A stretch of 64,000 nt of DNA from Epiperipatus broadwayi (GCA_028023455.1 JAQFVV010000141.1:3144080-3208079), one strand, 5' to 3'. Counted from the stretch's first letter, positions 49,056 to 62,186 are shown. Notes: generated by a model not told the origin, from the sequence alone. Translations and numbers: made by a program.

Positions 49056-50190
49056 ATGGATAAGAGAGTGGAAACAGAAAATAATGAGACAGAGCAGCTA
49101 GATGCATCTGAGGCTTTGGAGTCGACACCCGAGCGAAGGGAAGCTCCGCAACAATGCAGAGCATCCATGGACTATAATTTCGAGTTCATGAAGGAGATGC
49201 TCAGACAGGGTATGCAAGCAATGAAGGAAATGAATGAGGCGGAGCTGAAAAAAAAGCGAGGAAGTATCAAAAAGGAGACAGGAAGAAGAAAAAAGAAGAG
49301 TCAGGGAATGTCAAGAATTTAAAGACACTATAGTGAGAGAGTTAGAAGTAATAAGGGAACAGTTGGGAATATCTACAGTTAGTCAAAAGGTCGAAGAGGT
49401 TAAAGACAGGCAGAGTGAAATGAAGGAAGAGAGATCTGATGAACGTATGATAGAAGAGCAAACAGGTAGTGTCGTGGAGGTAAAAAAATATGATGAGCAG
49501 AGAGACCTCATTCCAACCGATGAAGACCCACAAGAACCAGAAAAGGAAGTCAACATTAAAGAAGAGGCGAAGATGGACGTTGGACATCAAAGATATTTAG
49601 CCAAGATGATCCACATCAAGATCTTTAGAGGGGAGATCGGAGAAAGCCCGCAAGCCCACTTAGAGAGCTTGCAAAAGTTTTTCCAATTTTATAAAACAGG
49701 GCCAGATGAGCAGATAGCGATAGCTAGCTACCATCTACAGGGATCTGCCAAGGACTGGTGGAATATGGTGAGATGGAAGCCGAAAACAATCGGAAATTAC
49801 AAAGATGTGTTAATGAAGCGGTACTGGAGCAGCGAGCGTCAAAGCGGTATCTATAATACGCTCTGCCAGGAAAAATATGGAACGATACCCCAAGAGACAC
49901 ACACACAGTTTTTCCTCCGCCAAGCGAATCGGTTTAAATCCCTTACAACATTCGCCTTTTCGGATTCTCACGTCATAGGGACCATCCAGCGTGGCATGCC
50001 ACTGGCCATCCAACAGTTGATGGCGGGCAGTCGTATAAAGGACATAGAAGAAATGAGTGAATTTCTCACTACATTAGACTTTAGCCATTGGGCTAAAGAA
50101 CCGCCGGATAGAAGACAAAAATTAGAGAACCCAAGGCCGCAGTCGTCAACGACAAGAGATATATATTATCCACCTGACCCAGGGTTATAA
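49056..50190 (+). pseudogene. gag: Gag-like capsid gene of element 2, one frameshift
   Basis: The first frame (49,056-49,322) starts MDKRVE and contains a charged segment with a likely coiled coil (FEFMKEMLRQGMQAMKEM). The second, open from about 49,250 through 50,190 in the +1 frame, carries the capsid block: IFRGEIGESPQAHLESL, IASYHLQGSAKDWWN, YWSSERQSGIYNTL, ETHTQFFLRQANRF and a final YYPPDPGL. The frames join at the A8 run 49,248-49,255, so one extra base or ribosomal slippage explains the break. As in element 1 there is no zinc knuckle and no protease. The second frame has GTG at 49,333 but no evidence of its own start. Confidence 0.85.
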
Positions 50191-50649
50191 CAATATTGGA
50201 GTATTTCGGATGGCCATTCCGTGTATAAAATTTAGTAAAACGAACTTAATAAATATTGTTGGAATGGAAATTATATTGGGATTTATATAGAAATTTTGTT
50301 ATGTATATTTAATTATTATTATTCTTAAAATTTTTATATATATTATGTTAATTAATATTAGTCTAAGAATTTTTTTTATATATCTATAATCAGTTTAACT
50401 AATCGTATTATCATGATTGCTAACCAGACACGGCCAAATTAGGTCATTTTAAAGTTAAAGTTTAAATTCTAGATCCGGGTATATAAATTGTTCGTTACTT
50501 CATGAAATCTCTGCTTTATCTATTTCAATATCTGTAAAAACAATAATAATTTTTTTTCTTTTCGTCTTTCAATTATGTAATGTAAATTTTTTTTCCTCTT
50601 TCTTGCCTTCTTTGTTCTTCCTTAATTGTTCACGGGAAGTACGGGGAAA
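50191..50649 (+). other. Element 2 tail with polypurine stretch
   Basis: 460 noncoding AT-rich bases. CACGGGAAGTACGGGGAAA directly precedes the 3' LTR and is the candidate polypurine tract. Confidence 0.6.
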
Positions 50650-53146
50650 TGAAACAGTGAGATTCGTATTCGAATCTCAAGTTTCACCTTTTTTCTGTCG
50701 TCTCTCACTGACCGGTCTATCCCACCCAAATTTAAACTTTTTGGTATCGAATTGTGTGTGTAACAATATTAAAAATGTATTAATATGTGTAGAACTCAAC
50801 ATAAACATGCACACATTTCGATCTCAAATTAAAGGCAATAAATACGGATAAAAGAATGTAATTTAGATTCCTTCTAGTTAAATAAACTTTTGTGTAATAT
50901 TAATCATTTATTTTGAATTTTATAAAGTTCGTATTTGTTGTTTAGTTTAAATTTCATTAAATAATAAGTCTAACAAAATCTGATGCATTAATTAATTAAA
51001 GTTAAAATAATTTTATTCCCTTTTGTCTTTGAAAATGTAAAATCATCGGTCAGTGATAGATAATAAATTAATTATAGCAAAATTCCTAGAAAAATGTAAT
51101 TAACGAATGTAAAGAAAAACAAACAATAGACAGCAAATTTCTTTCTAATTAAAACCAGCAGAGCATTGATTATCCTGAGGGCAAGATAAATAAAACCTAA
51201 AAATATCTCAACAGAAAAATTAAAAGATTAAGATAAGAAAAGGAGGCCATCTTAGACTTGCTAAAGATTTGCACTTGAATTTTAGCTTTGCTCTCGAGTG
51301 GAGCGTCTAAAATATCTTAAATAAATTAATACTGCAAGGTATGACCGAGTAAGCACCAAAATTATTCTCCATCGGAAGATTTTCCACCATATGCTGAGCT
51401 TCACCTTGCCCATCGTAAAAACACCAAAATGATCTGCTGCCTGAAATAAACAAGAAAGCCGCTGCTGTTAAAAATCAATAAAACAATATGCCCAGGACAA
51501 GAAAGAAAACTTCTAACTACGAACAATCTGCTATTAAACCAATGGACGAAAACCTCTTATAAAACAGGTACCTGTGTTTGTGTATTCCAAATTATAGAGT
51601 ACTCTAGTAATAATAAGCTATAGCTCATCTCCTATTATTTGTATAACCTCTAAATGTTAAAAGTGTAAATTTGTGAAATTAAAATTTGAGAATTCATGTA
51701 ATCTGTAAACTTCTCGCATGATCTAGCTTACCCCCCTCTATCACTTCTTAGGTGTGTATTTCTTAAATCTACATTTTATTTATAATTATCATTGAAATAT
51801 TACCTTCGTAGAATTGTCTTAGTTTTAAAGCTAAATCCATAATCGCTCGAACAGTGAATGCGTGTCGAATTGTCATTAATATTGCTTTTATAAATCACTT
51901 AAATTTCATATAAATCGACACGCATTCAAAGAATCAGTTATTGTAATGCAGGGTCGACTACTCCATAATAGCTGGCATACTCGCTGTAATAATTCCCTTT
52001 TTAGATATTTTTATTATTATTAAATGTTAATGAATAATTATGTAAATTTCATTTCTTTGAGAGTCACCAATTTTCTTTCAGTCAAAGTTGATAATGTTGG
52101 GCCGAGTTTGAAATCTAGTTAAATATTACCGCAATCTTTTAGATATTATACATGTGTTACGTTTTGAAGCCCCGATGGCTCATTCCATGCCGTGAATACT
52201 CCGGATTCTCCATGGTTGAATTAACCCCAGTCGTCCTACACAAGCGGACATGATCAATGTTCCCGTAGGGCTTGACGACCGTCACGCAGCCAGCTGGCAA
52301 ATTGCGACACGGACCACTTGTCCCTGGTCATGCTCATGTGACACCTTACCTCTTCGGGTCGAGGCGGAAATCAACCCGAAACCCTTATAACTTATTCACG
52401 GTCTTGCAGTTTCAGCGCTGCCATTTTACCTCGCCCTTCTAAAGCGTACCACGTGTTCTTTTATATTAGTTTATTATTCTCTCCATCACTCCACCTCGGC
52501 ATTATCTTCATCATATACTCTCAAATAAATGTTTGCCCTTAGTCGTAAAATAAAGATTTTTATTAAATAAATGTATGTCCGCCGTTACTGATGACTCTGG
52601 CAGTGCAAAGTATAAATTCCTTACAGCACGCATTAGAAATACTCACTCGAGAACCCTGGGTAGCTGGATTACACCTTCCTATAAATAAATGCTCCTGATA
52701 AAGAAATGTATTTTCTATATATAATATTGCCAATTAGATATTGAAACTCTTAATTTAAAAATATGATCAATAACCTTACTAATGTTGTCTTTTATTAAAA
52801 ATGTAAATAAATAATTTTAACTATACGTCTGTAGTTAAGTGTTCATTTATTCGATGCCCATTATATATATTTCCTCGATTATATGTGTTAGTTAATATTC
52901 ATTTGATTGTTGGCCAACTCGGAAACAAAACCCATGAATCTCGTGCATCTCCCTGACTACCGTGCCTAAAGAAGTGTTTACTTATGTCACATCAGAGGTG
53001 TTATTCCATAGATTGTATTGTGGAACCAATAAACTATGTTCGAACTCAGTATTACCGGTGGCTTCGCTACTCGATGGTGCTGCTGTTCTGTGTGGTGGTC
53101 GAATTCTGCAATATGTTAACGAGAGACACGTGTCTTGACTGTTACA
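50650..53146 (+). repeat. 3' LTR of element 2
   Basis: Near-identical copy of 45,992-48,488; one visible difference is the length of the C run near 51,731 compared with 47,072. It ends TTGACTGTTACA. Confidence 0.92.
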
Positions 53147-54851
53147 ATATTGAAACATGCTTGAAATGTGATGATTCACTTCCAAGGCCCATATTTACAA
53201 GTCATTTTACTTGCAAGCCCTTGAATAATATAATGACTGGTTTATTAGCATAAATAAAATAATGTAAACCAACAAATGAAAGGAAAATTAAAATTTTATC
53301 TTATTACTATTGCCAATTTGATAAATCTGCCCGCAATAAATTGTGGTACACCCACATTTTCAACTAATATTAAACATCGGATGTGTCTTTATAATTTATT
53401 TTAAAATGTAATAATATTGGAAAGCATAATAATACAAAAATCGTGAGAATGCATCCATTAAATAGATTATTTAATAATAAGAACAGATAACTCCCGAGCT
53501 GGTTGCAAAATAAGTTTCTTATTATTATATTATCTTAGCAATTCTGTGCATTATGATGAAGATTATCAATTATAACATTTAGTAAAACTAGCGAGCCAGT
53601 TTGGAAATTATCTAGGCATGAAATCAGATACATAAATAAATAAAAATAAAATATATACCTAAGGCAAAGGGGAAAGGTCAGATCTTAATTAACATTTTAA
53701 ATAGTTACAAATTTTAGTTTATATTTTAATATAGTTTTACAGAGTTTACATAAGTAGAAAAGAAATTATAAATAAAGAAAATACAGATTGTTTAATTGAG
53801 CTATAGTTTAGATTAAGGAATGAACATTTTTAAAGATTTCAGGTACCAGGTACGTTTGAATTTAGTTGAACATGCATGTTCATGTGTGATCCTTCACGGT
53901 CCATTTAATAATGAGCAGTAGCTTCCTCTGTTAGTTTATTTTAAGATTTCAGATAATGGCAGCAATTTTAATCAGGCAGCAGCATATAGATTCTGGTAAG
54001 TATACTAACAGTTCATTTTAGAGCAAGCAAGACCTTCAGCGTACTTCAATCCTTCTCCAGAGAAGAACAGTGTATGCCTTACTACTCAATCATCATAATA
54101 TAGAACGGCATAATGATTTACTTTTAAATTATCAGCAAAGGAACACTTCTTAAATATAACATTTAAGATTCAGAACCAAAAATTCAGTAATTTCCCTCTT
54201 ACTTTTTCTTACTCTTACTCCCTATCTTGCAGATTCCTCTGACATGACATAGTCGGAATCTGTCAGGTCCACTAATGCAATACCCCCAGGCAAACTGAAG
54301 CATTAGCAGCACATGTTATATTTGTATTTTCAATCCGACTGAATTTCTGTTCTTTATGTTTGGTCTATTACTCCTGACCTGACTGTAACAGAGACTTCAC
54401 TTTTCTTTAAAAACTAATTAAAAATCTTTTAGGAATATTTCTCAGTATTCAATTGTCTTTCTCTAACCACGATGACTTTGCAATTTTAATTAAACAGAAG
54501 GGATTTTTATTTTTGTACATTTATAAGTGGTAAACAGATTTTTAAGTTTTATAAACGAAAACATTATAAATATAAAGTGACTTAAATAAATGTTTACACG
54601 ATGGGATTTTAATATTATGAATTTAATAAATTATTTAAATTACGTTATTTAATTTAATATTTACCTGATATCGGAATGTGTGTGTATTTGCGGCATATTT
54701 AACAATAGTTTACGTATATACCTAATATCATTTTACGCACACAGTCTAATATTTAAGGTTTAAATTTAAGTAGGATGTAGGAGTGCTTAAAAGACGACAG
54801 AACAAATACAACTGAGGTGAAACTAAGATTCGAATTCAAAGCGTAGTTTCA
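53147..54851 (-). repeat. Old solo LTR, U3 part (interrupted)
   Basis: Read on the minus strand from 54,851 it begins TGAAACTACGCTTTG, then CGAATCTTAGTTTCACC and TTCTGTCGTC, matching the start of element 2's LTR. Together with 44,958-45,991 it gives about 2.74 kb, within the size range of this LTR family. ATAT flanks both outer ends (44,954-44,957 and 54,852-54,855). A degenerate terminal hairpin is still recognisable. Confidence 0.75.
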
Positions 54852-54990
54852 ATATATATATATATATATGTGTGTGTGTATTTATCTAACTATTCTTCTA
54901 GCTTTTTTTACATTTATCATTTTATTCACCGAACAATATAATTATTTCTTAGTTTACTAATTATCCATCTATCTGTCTACCTATCTATTT
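54852..54990. repeat. (TA)n/(TG)n and TATC-rich microsatellite
   Basis: TA repeat and TGTGTGTG directly right of the old LTR, then CTATCTGTC-type units at about 54,960-54,988, the probable other half of the 44,737-44,957 microsatellite. Confidence 0.7.
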
Positions 54991-57900
54991 AATTATTTTC
55001 ATATTTTAATTAATAAACTCCTTGATGGTTTAATTTCATGTTTTATTTTTTATATTTTGCCAAAAAAAAAAACATTTAATTGATTTCTATCTGAATTTTT
55101 TTTAAAATTATTTTCATATCAAACATAAATATTTTACTTAGACAAAAGAAAGGTTATGAATCAATTGATATTTGACTTAATTTTTAAGAAGCTGTCTTAA
55201 TGCTTGTAATAATATTATAAGAAGAATTTATATTTAGTCATCGATTATATTTGAAATAGATGATAATTATATTTGAGATAAATTTTCAGGAAATTTTTCA
55301 CTACATATTATGATTGGTGAGAGATTATTGTAATTCAATTTTTAGTCAATTTTAAGAACAGTAAAAAAAATAATTCAATTTTTTATAAATGAATTTCCAT
55401 CATATGATTAAAAATACAATAAACATTAAACATATTTAACAAACTCACCCATCTATGAGTTATGTTTTAACAATATACTTTATTGGCCAAAAGATGTGTT
55501 ACATAGATTTTAGAGATGTTTTACAAAGGTTTTGTCACCTTTGCGAAGGCATTGCAAATGTAAAGATTGTTTGTTATTATATAAATTTAATTAACATTGC
55601 TGATTACAGGACAATTAAATGAATGTTTGTAATTGTACATAATTATTCTTAGTGATACTTTTTTGCATATTATAGTATTCGATGTATGCAAAAAGAAATA
55701 TTCACAACTCTTGAATTAAAGTTGATTTGCCTTGAGCTTGATTGGTCAGTTAGATAACCTTTTGTGACATTGAACTACTGTAATGTGAGTCTATAACATA
55801 GTTTTTCTCATTACTAGTTGTATTTTGATGTAGAAAAAATGTCCATCAATGTTTTTAGTACTGCCTGCTGTGTGATTGTGGTCACCAAAAGATTAAACTG
55901 TTTTATAATGAGTGAACATTTTGTTACCACATGCTTTTAGCTAGCTTAATATATTGATAAATATGGATGATACCTAATGGTGCTGTTTCCTAAGAAGGTA
56001 CAACAGATACACCAGAAAACAAACAAAGTAAATGTTGTTGTTTTTGCTTCAGAAATTTGTAAGCTATAAAAAGACTGAGTTATATGGTGAATTAAGGTAT
56101 AACGCTGTCTGCATGTCTTTAACATGAATTGCCATGTAGAGTTTACTGTGCAGTAATCATTAAATAGATATTGCGGAATGTTTTCAGCTTTATGGCATAG
56201 CCAGAGAGTGGGTTAATATTTTTGTACAGACATTGATACTGAGAAAAAAAAAGATATTGGAAGCCCACACATGGTGAATGTAATTAGAAGAATCTAGTGC
56301 TCATTTTTTTTAAATTATTGGAGGTGACAGCTATTGATTCCAAGCATGGAGAGGGGTAATTATTTCTAGTTTCTGGATAAAGCAAATTATATGTTTTCCA
56401 GTAAGTGTACCTGGGAGAAGCTGATCTGCTTGTTAGTATTTAGGATTGAGCAAATAATATCTGTGAGATATGGTATGGAAGGAGAAGGTTTATCTGTAAG
56501 AGATACTTTCAACAGGCACTGGAGAATTTGGAACTAGTGGATAGAAAAAACTATTGTTAATGGATTGTTGGGTATAGAACTCTTGAATGCTCAGCAAGAT
56601 TAGACAATTATACAATGTTTTGTGGTTGAGCCATTTTATGGGTATTAATACAATCTTCCAGCTCCAGAGCAATTTATTGACCATGAAGTTGGTGGCAGAA
56701 ATTAACACCTTGAGCAATTGATAAAAGATACATAGTATGCATATTTTGTATCAGCAACAATACTGAACAGGTGTACATTCATCAGAAACCATTTCACCTG
56801 CATATAGCACAGTTTTATAGTTCTATTTTATATAGACTAAAAGTACTTTAAATACCAAGCTGACAAGATAAAATTTTTACCTATATACAGTTTTTATAAT
56901 CTTTATCCAACTAATTATTATTTTTTGCACTTTTGTCAATTTTTTTATTATAAATTTGATAAAAAATTATTACATGTGTTTAATCAATGTAAAATATGGC
57001 AATGGAGTTGTTGTTTGACTAGATATCTCCCATCAATATTGAGAACTGTCAGGATGAAAAGAATTTAATCAAACATATCTGAAATTTATTATTAACAATG
57101 TAAAAATTCTTCATAGCTTCGAGGACATAATTTCTAAGAAAATTAACAGCTTCAGAGAAAAAAATTCCAATCCTAACCAAACATACAGAAATTTCATCAG
57201 CAGTGATGAATATATTCTCCATTGTAACCAAAGTAGAAATTCAGCTAATATTATTTTCTCCAAAGATCTGTCTTTTCTTGAGATGGACCCACAACAAAAC
57301 CCAGCACAGAAGTAACACATTATAATAAAACTTCAATAAATATCATGAAAACAATTGTACCATGCCTATCACCCATAACATTTTTATCTTGACACCCAAC
57401 TCCTAATGACTGCAAGAGAAAACCTAAAAAATCATCATCACAAAAATCTAATTATACAGACCACCTATCACTTATCACTGAGATTATTGACAATCCCTAC
57501 AAGACTGTACAAAACATCTTCTCACTGTACTGCCCTCATCATTCACTTTGTTCACCCTCTAAACCAGAACCAACACCATACCAACATGACCTGCTCTCCA
57601 ATCACAAGGATCAATCAACTTCTGTAGCAATTGATCAACAAGCAATTGTACCCATGGATATACCACATTAGTAAAATCAAATGCCATTTCACAGTCTCTT
57701 AATTTTAATTAACCCATCTGACATCATTAACATAATTTTTACTCCAAGAAACTAAAAATAATTGGGTTCACTCTCCACAATTTTAATTCACCATCATAGC
57801 TATCCCAATTACAGTAGTGGATTACTATTTTTCAACCTCATCATCTTGAATTACTGGTAACCAAATATACAAAGTATTTTGAATTGACCTCACTGACTAC

Positions 57901-60372
57901 CTCCATTGACATCTATCCTTTTCTTTCTCAAAAGTACTTCCTCATCAATAACATACACTAGTATTCTCATCATTAAGAGCTCATTTGTGTTATTTAAAAT
58001 TATATATTAATGGGAACTTTCTAATTAAATCTTTTCATCACCCTGCGGGAGTGCTAAGTATCGTATTCATGTATATTCTTCCACACATCACCATCACATA
58101 TATTATATCCTATACCCAAATATAATAATGGTTGATTTCAATCTTGATCTTCTCATCTTTTATAAATAAATGGCTTTATTTCTTAAACTTCCCAATAATT
58201 AGTGTCAAGGGTTTTATACTACCTAGTTTAATAATTTTCCACAACAGCAAACATGTCACTCTCATTGTCCTATGTTTTTATTCTCCAATATCACATTACC
58301 TAATAGGACTTAACCTAACCCCACACCATTCTCAAATTACTCTGCACAATCAGTCACACTTAACATTAATGAATTCCAGGTATCATCCATTCAATTTGCA
58401 TAAAATAATTTACATAATTCTGTTCTCATTTAGTACTGAGTTCATGTATTTTGAATTCTACTGTTAAACAAGCTACACAAAATAGCTATAGATCCAATTT
58501 GGAAGTATTCTGCCTCCATACATATATTATCCATTTAATTTACAACCTTTAACATGATGGTTTCCCTCACCTCTGTATCTAACATTGGTCAGTGAGTTAC
58601 ATAAGCATATTTCCACTACTTAGCCCACTCACAAAACATATCAATTAATCAGGCTCACTCAAACTTAACAGCATGTCTGCAAACATTTTGACAGACTACC
58701 TTGCAATCAAAAAAAATTGCTTTACCCAGCAGCACATGTGGACATGAGCATAAGTACACTGGGCATTGTGTCGCCAACCTCATCAAAAATTGCTATGGCA
58801 CTTCAAGATGACCTAGGTTTATATATGGGGCATAAGATGATCCATGTTATATACATGCACTTCAAAAATAAAGTTCAGACCCATGATGTATTCACTCCAT
58901 TAGTTCACAGTTATGGACCACCAGAAACCAGTATGACTTTTCAAACCAGCCAATTGTCATCAACCATGGAACTATTGAAAACTCTTGTCTCTTTAGGCCT
59001 CATGTACTTTCTGAATTCATCTTAAGTCACTTTAGATTTTTCATTACACTGTATATTCATTATCTGGCCAAAGTCGTATCCCAGAGGGTATACAGTTAAA
59101 GGGTTTGTATCCAATTTTCATAGCATATTGCGCTAAAAATCATGAGGTTACATCTAATCTAACTGACCTTTGTCCTATCTCCATGGGCCCAGTTGCCATT
59201 AAAGTCTTGAAAAGTAATCAAGAACCTAATTATGTCACACATACTTCCATTATTAACTCATCTATAGCTTGCTAAATAAGACTTCTCCACCAGCCAAGCA
59301 GCACTTTCATATTTATGACAATAATAAGCTCTGTTCAAAAAATCACATTGCAGTCCAGTTTGACATATCTCACTTAATCTTCTTATTCAAATGCTTCCTA
59401 ACACTATCCACCTACTCTGTTACACCTAATTACCAACCTCTTTCCAAATCATGAACTTCACATCAATTTTAATGGTAGAAATTGTTTATCCTTCAATCTC
59501 ATGGAGTCATGAAAGTCACCCTTAAGATCATACATAAATCTGCTTTTACAAAAATCATAGAATTACCTAAATCCAAAATTCCACATTCTAGCAATACATT
59601 CTCTATTTCTGCCTTCTAACTTCACATATTACAAACCATTCATAATGACTACACACAAGCCTATAAATTGTTTTATTCTCAAAATCAGCTTCATGGACTC
59701 TATTCTCAATGAAATCATGTTCTCAAGTTTTCCAAGAAAAACCCACCCCAAATATTTTACTTTCCTTTATACAAAGGCTCACTTGGTATGAGGCGCACAA
59801 AACAATCCAAGTTACAAGATTCTGTATTACAAATTACCATACCACATTCTAATACAAATCTATTAATTTAACCCATCTATTGTAAACGTTAATGTTTTTC
59901 ATAAAACTACCTAAAACTACTACTTAAAACAGAATTTTAAAACTTGCTGTTATTTTATATCTACTAAATATTATAAAAAATAATTAAAATGTGTTTTTAA
60001 AAAATAAATTCAATATTTTTAACTAATAGAATTTAATTACTTAATTATGCAAAGCAATTTGTTTCTTCATAGAAAAATATATTTATCATTATAAAATCCA
60101 TTAGGATATTTAACTTTTTTTTTTGAATTTTAGAAATTTCATTAATTTGAAACAAAACAAAATAAATTTATATATAAAAAAATTAAATTATATTAAACAA
60201 AATTTTAAATATATTAAGAACAAACTAATGGGGATTATAAATTACTTCTATAACATCTATTAACTTTTTTTAAAGCAAATAAAAATATTTCTTTAATATC
60301 ACTATTAAAAATGACAATTTATACTATTTAGTGAATTAATTTTACAAGAATTTATTACTATTATTTTTATTA
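54991..60372. other. Unassigned 5.4 kb with a strand-composition switch
   Basis: No gene could be supported. From about 55,480 to 57,060 the plus strand is G/T-rich; from about 57,060 to 59,850 it is G-poor and C/A-rich. Short reverse-complement resemblances link about 56,340-56,380 with about 57,745-57,800, so an old diverged inverted repeat is possible. ORFs of 60-111 codons (for example 58,132-58,467 and 58,717-59,025) have no recognisable domain. Confidence 0.4.
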
Positions 60373-62186
60373 TAACCATTAAAACCAGTCAACACTTAGA
60401 CAATTCTAATATAGATATCAATCAGGCTAAAAAGAGGTTGCCTTAACAACAGATTAAAATTTCTTGATTGTTATCAATATTGGGATTGTCTAAGTCAGTG
60501 GTCTTCAACCTTTTCACACCTGTGGACCGGTAAAAATAAGGATAAGGTTTCACTGCCGCCAAAAATAAAAATAAGGTTTTGCAGATGTCAGAAGTCTATA
60601 GATAATTTTTTTTAAAAAAAATGTAAACTGCTTAGCTTTAGATGAGCATAATTGTTATAACTGATCAAAACAACTTTAAATATAGAAGATGAAATTATAT
60701 ATATATGGAGTTTGTATAATAAAAGACTTTTTTTTTTTAAATTTTGAATTTTTTAATAAAAGTAATAAAAAATTTGGTGCAAATTTAGTACGCGATCTCT
60801 GCCATTTTGAATTTCAAAATCGACCAAAAACATCATCTGACACATCTAAGTGATAAAAAAGTACGCGAAAACACAAAAAAACGAAAACCTTACAAAATAG
60901 ATATGAAATTGCATATTTAAAAAAAAAGTAAGACCAAAACAATATGCTTTGACATTATGGGGAGGGGGGGGTAAGAAAAGAAACTTTAAAAAAAAAAAGT
61001 TTAAATCTTGTTACTGTTGAGTTTAAAATCTAAGAGGTTTTGCTCTGCTCTCCCTCAAGAGGGAGAAACAAACAATTTATTTTCCCTCATCATTCAAAGT
61101 AAACTATAAAAAATCCATTTTATAACTTTTTATAGATTCTAAAATTAGTGAAATAAAGTTAAGCCAGTAAACATATATATATATATATATATACAGCCTA
61201 GTTTACAAAAATAATATTAATTTCTATATATGTTTGTGTACAAGTAAGCAGTCTATAATAGCGGTATTCATATGAAAACTAAATAATCTTTAATAAATTA
61301 GCTGAAATTAATATTATTTTTATAAACTGGGCTGTATATATATATTTACTGACTTAACTTTATTTCACTAATTTTAGAATCTATAAAAAGTTATAAAATG
61401 ATTTTTTATAGTTTACTTTGAATGAAGAGGGAAATTAAAGTGTTTGTTTTCCCCTCTCGAGGGAGAGCAGAGCAAAACTTTTAGATTTTAAACTCAACAA
61501 TAACTAGATTTAAAAGTTTTTTTTTTTTTTTTTAAAGTTGCTTTTCTTATCCCCTCCCCCATCATATCAAAGTATATTGTTTAGATTCTAAGAAATATGT
61601 ATTAAATTTAACAAAGGATGGTTAACATTTATTAATTTTTAGTTTTAATTTTATATATATATACCTTCGATTTTTCATGTTTTGGCCTTACTTTTTTTTT
61701 TAATATGCGATATCATATCTATTTTGTAAGGTTTTCGTTTTTTTTTTGCATTTTCGCGTATAAGTTTTAGTTTGAATTTTATATATATACCTTCCATTTT
61801 TTACGTTTTGGCCTTACTTTTTTTTTAAATATGCTATCTCATATCTATTTTGTAAGGTTTTCATTTTATGTAAGGTTTTCATTTTTTTTTTTTACATTCG
61901 CGTAATTTTTTATCACTTAGATGTGTCAGATGATGTTTTTGGTCAATTTTGAAATTCAAAATGGCAGAGATCGCGTACTAAATTTGCACCAAAAATTTAA
62001 TTCTAGTTTCTTTTTTTTTAATTGGGTAAAAATGAGATGAAAAAATAAATAAAAAATGTTTATATTAATTAAAAGTTTAAACTTTTATTATTTTGTTATT
62101 TCAAACTTTCCTGTGGCCCAGCACCAGTCCACAGACCAAGGGTTGAAGATCACTGGTCTAAGTGATTACTGGTTTCTAATGGTTAC
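60373..62186. mobile_element. Outer MITE interrupted by a hAT element
   Basis: AACCATTAAAACCAGTCAAC (60,375) and, inverted at 62,164-62,186, ACTGGTTTCTAATGGTT are its terminal repeats, continuing as CACTTAGAC/GTCTAAGTG. It was split by the hAT element. A partial second copy lies at about 62,430-62,500 (GAGGTTGCCTTGACAACAG...GGGATTGTCTAAGTGAT). Confidence 0.7.
60496..62155. mobile_element. hAT-type foldback element with 8 bp target duplication
   Basis: Termini CAGTGGTCTTCAACC and GGTTGAAGATCACTG are the hAT terminal consensus. GTCTAAGT on both sides (60,488-60,495 and 62,156-62,163) is an exact 8 bp duplication, as in hAT elements. Most of its 1.66 kb is a palindrome with arms meeting near 61,200-61,320, including matched blocks such as TCTGCCATTTTGAATTTCAA and GATGTGTCAGATGATGTTTT. 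There is no transposase, so it depends on an autonomous hAT. The right arm has an extra T-rich duplication at about 61,640-61,900. Confidence 0.92.

Larger units (their letters stand above)
45992..53146 (+). mobile_element. Young gag-only LTR retrotransposon (element 2)
   Basis: Two 2,497 bp LTRs (45,992-48,488 and 50,650-53,146), nearly identical, with termini TGAAAC and GTTACA. ATAT lies on both sides (45,988-45,991 and 53,147-53,150), a plausible 4 bp target duplication in a TA tract. The internal 2.2 kb carries a Gag-like frame broken by one frameshift and no polymerase. It is inserted in an older LTR of its own family. Confidence 0.92.

Noticed and set aside
49342-50013. Minus-strand ORFs of 60-82 codons opposite the gag of element 2
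   Set aside because: Antisense shadows of the Gag-like frame without any domain.
54384-54851. A 470 bp truncated LTR beginning at TGTAACAGAG (54,384)
   Set aside because: The outer flanks do not match, and the longer model with 53,147-54,851 joined to 44,958-45,991 explains the data better.
58717-59025. 102-codon ORF starting MLYPAAHVDM
   Set aside because: No recognisable domain, no paralogue in the window, surrounded by stops in skewed sequence.
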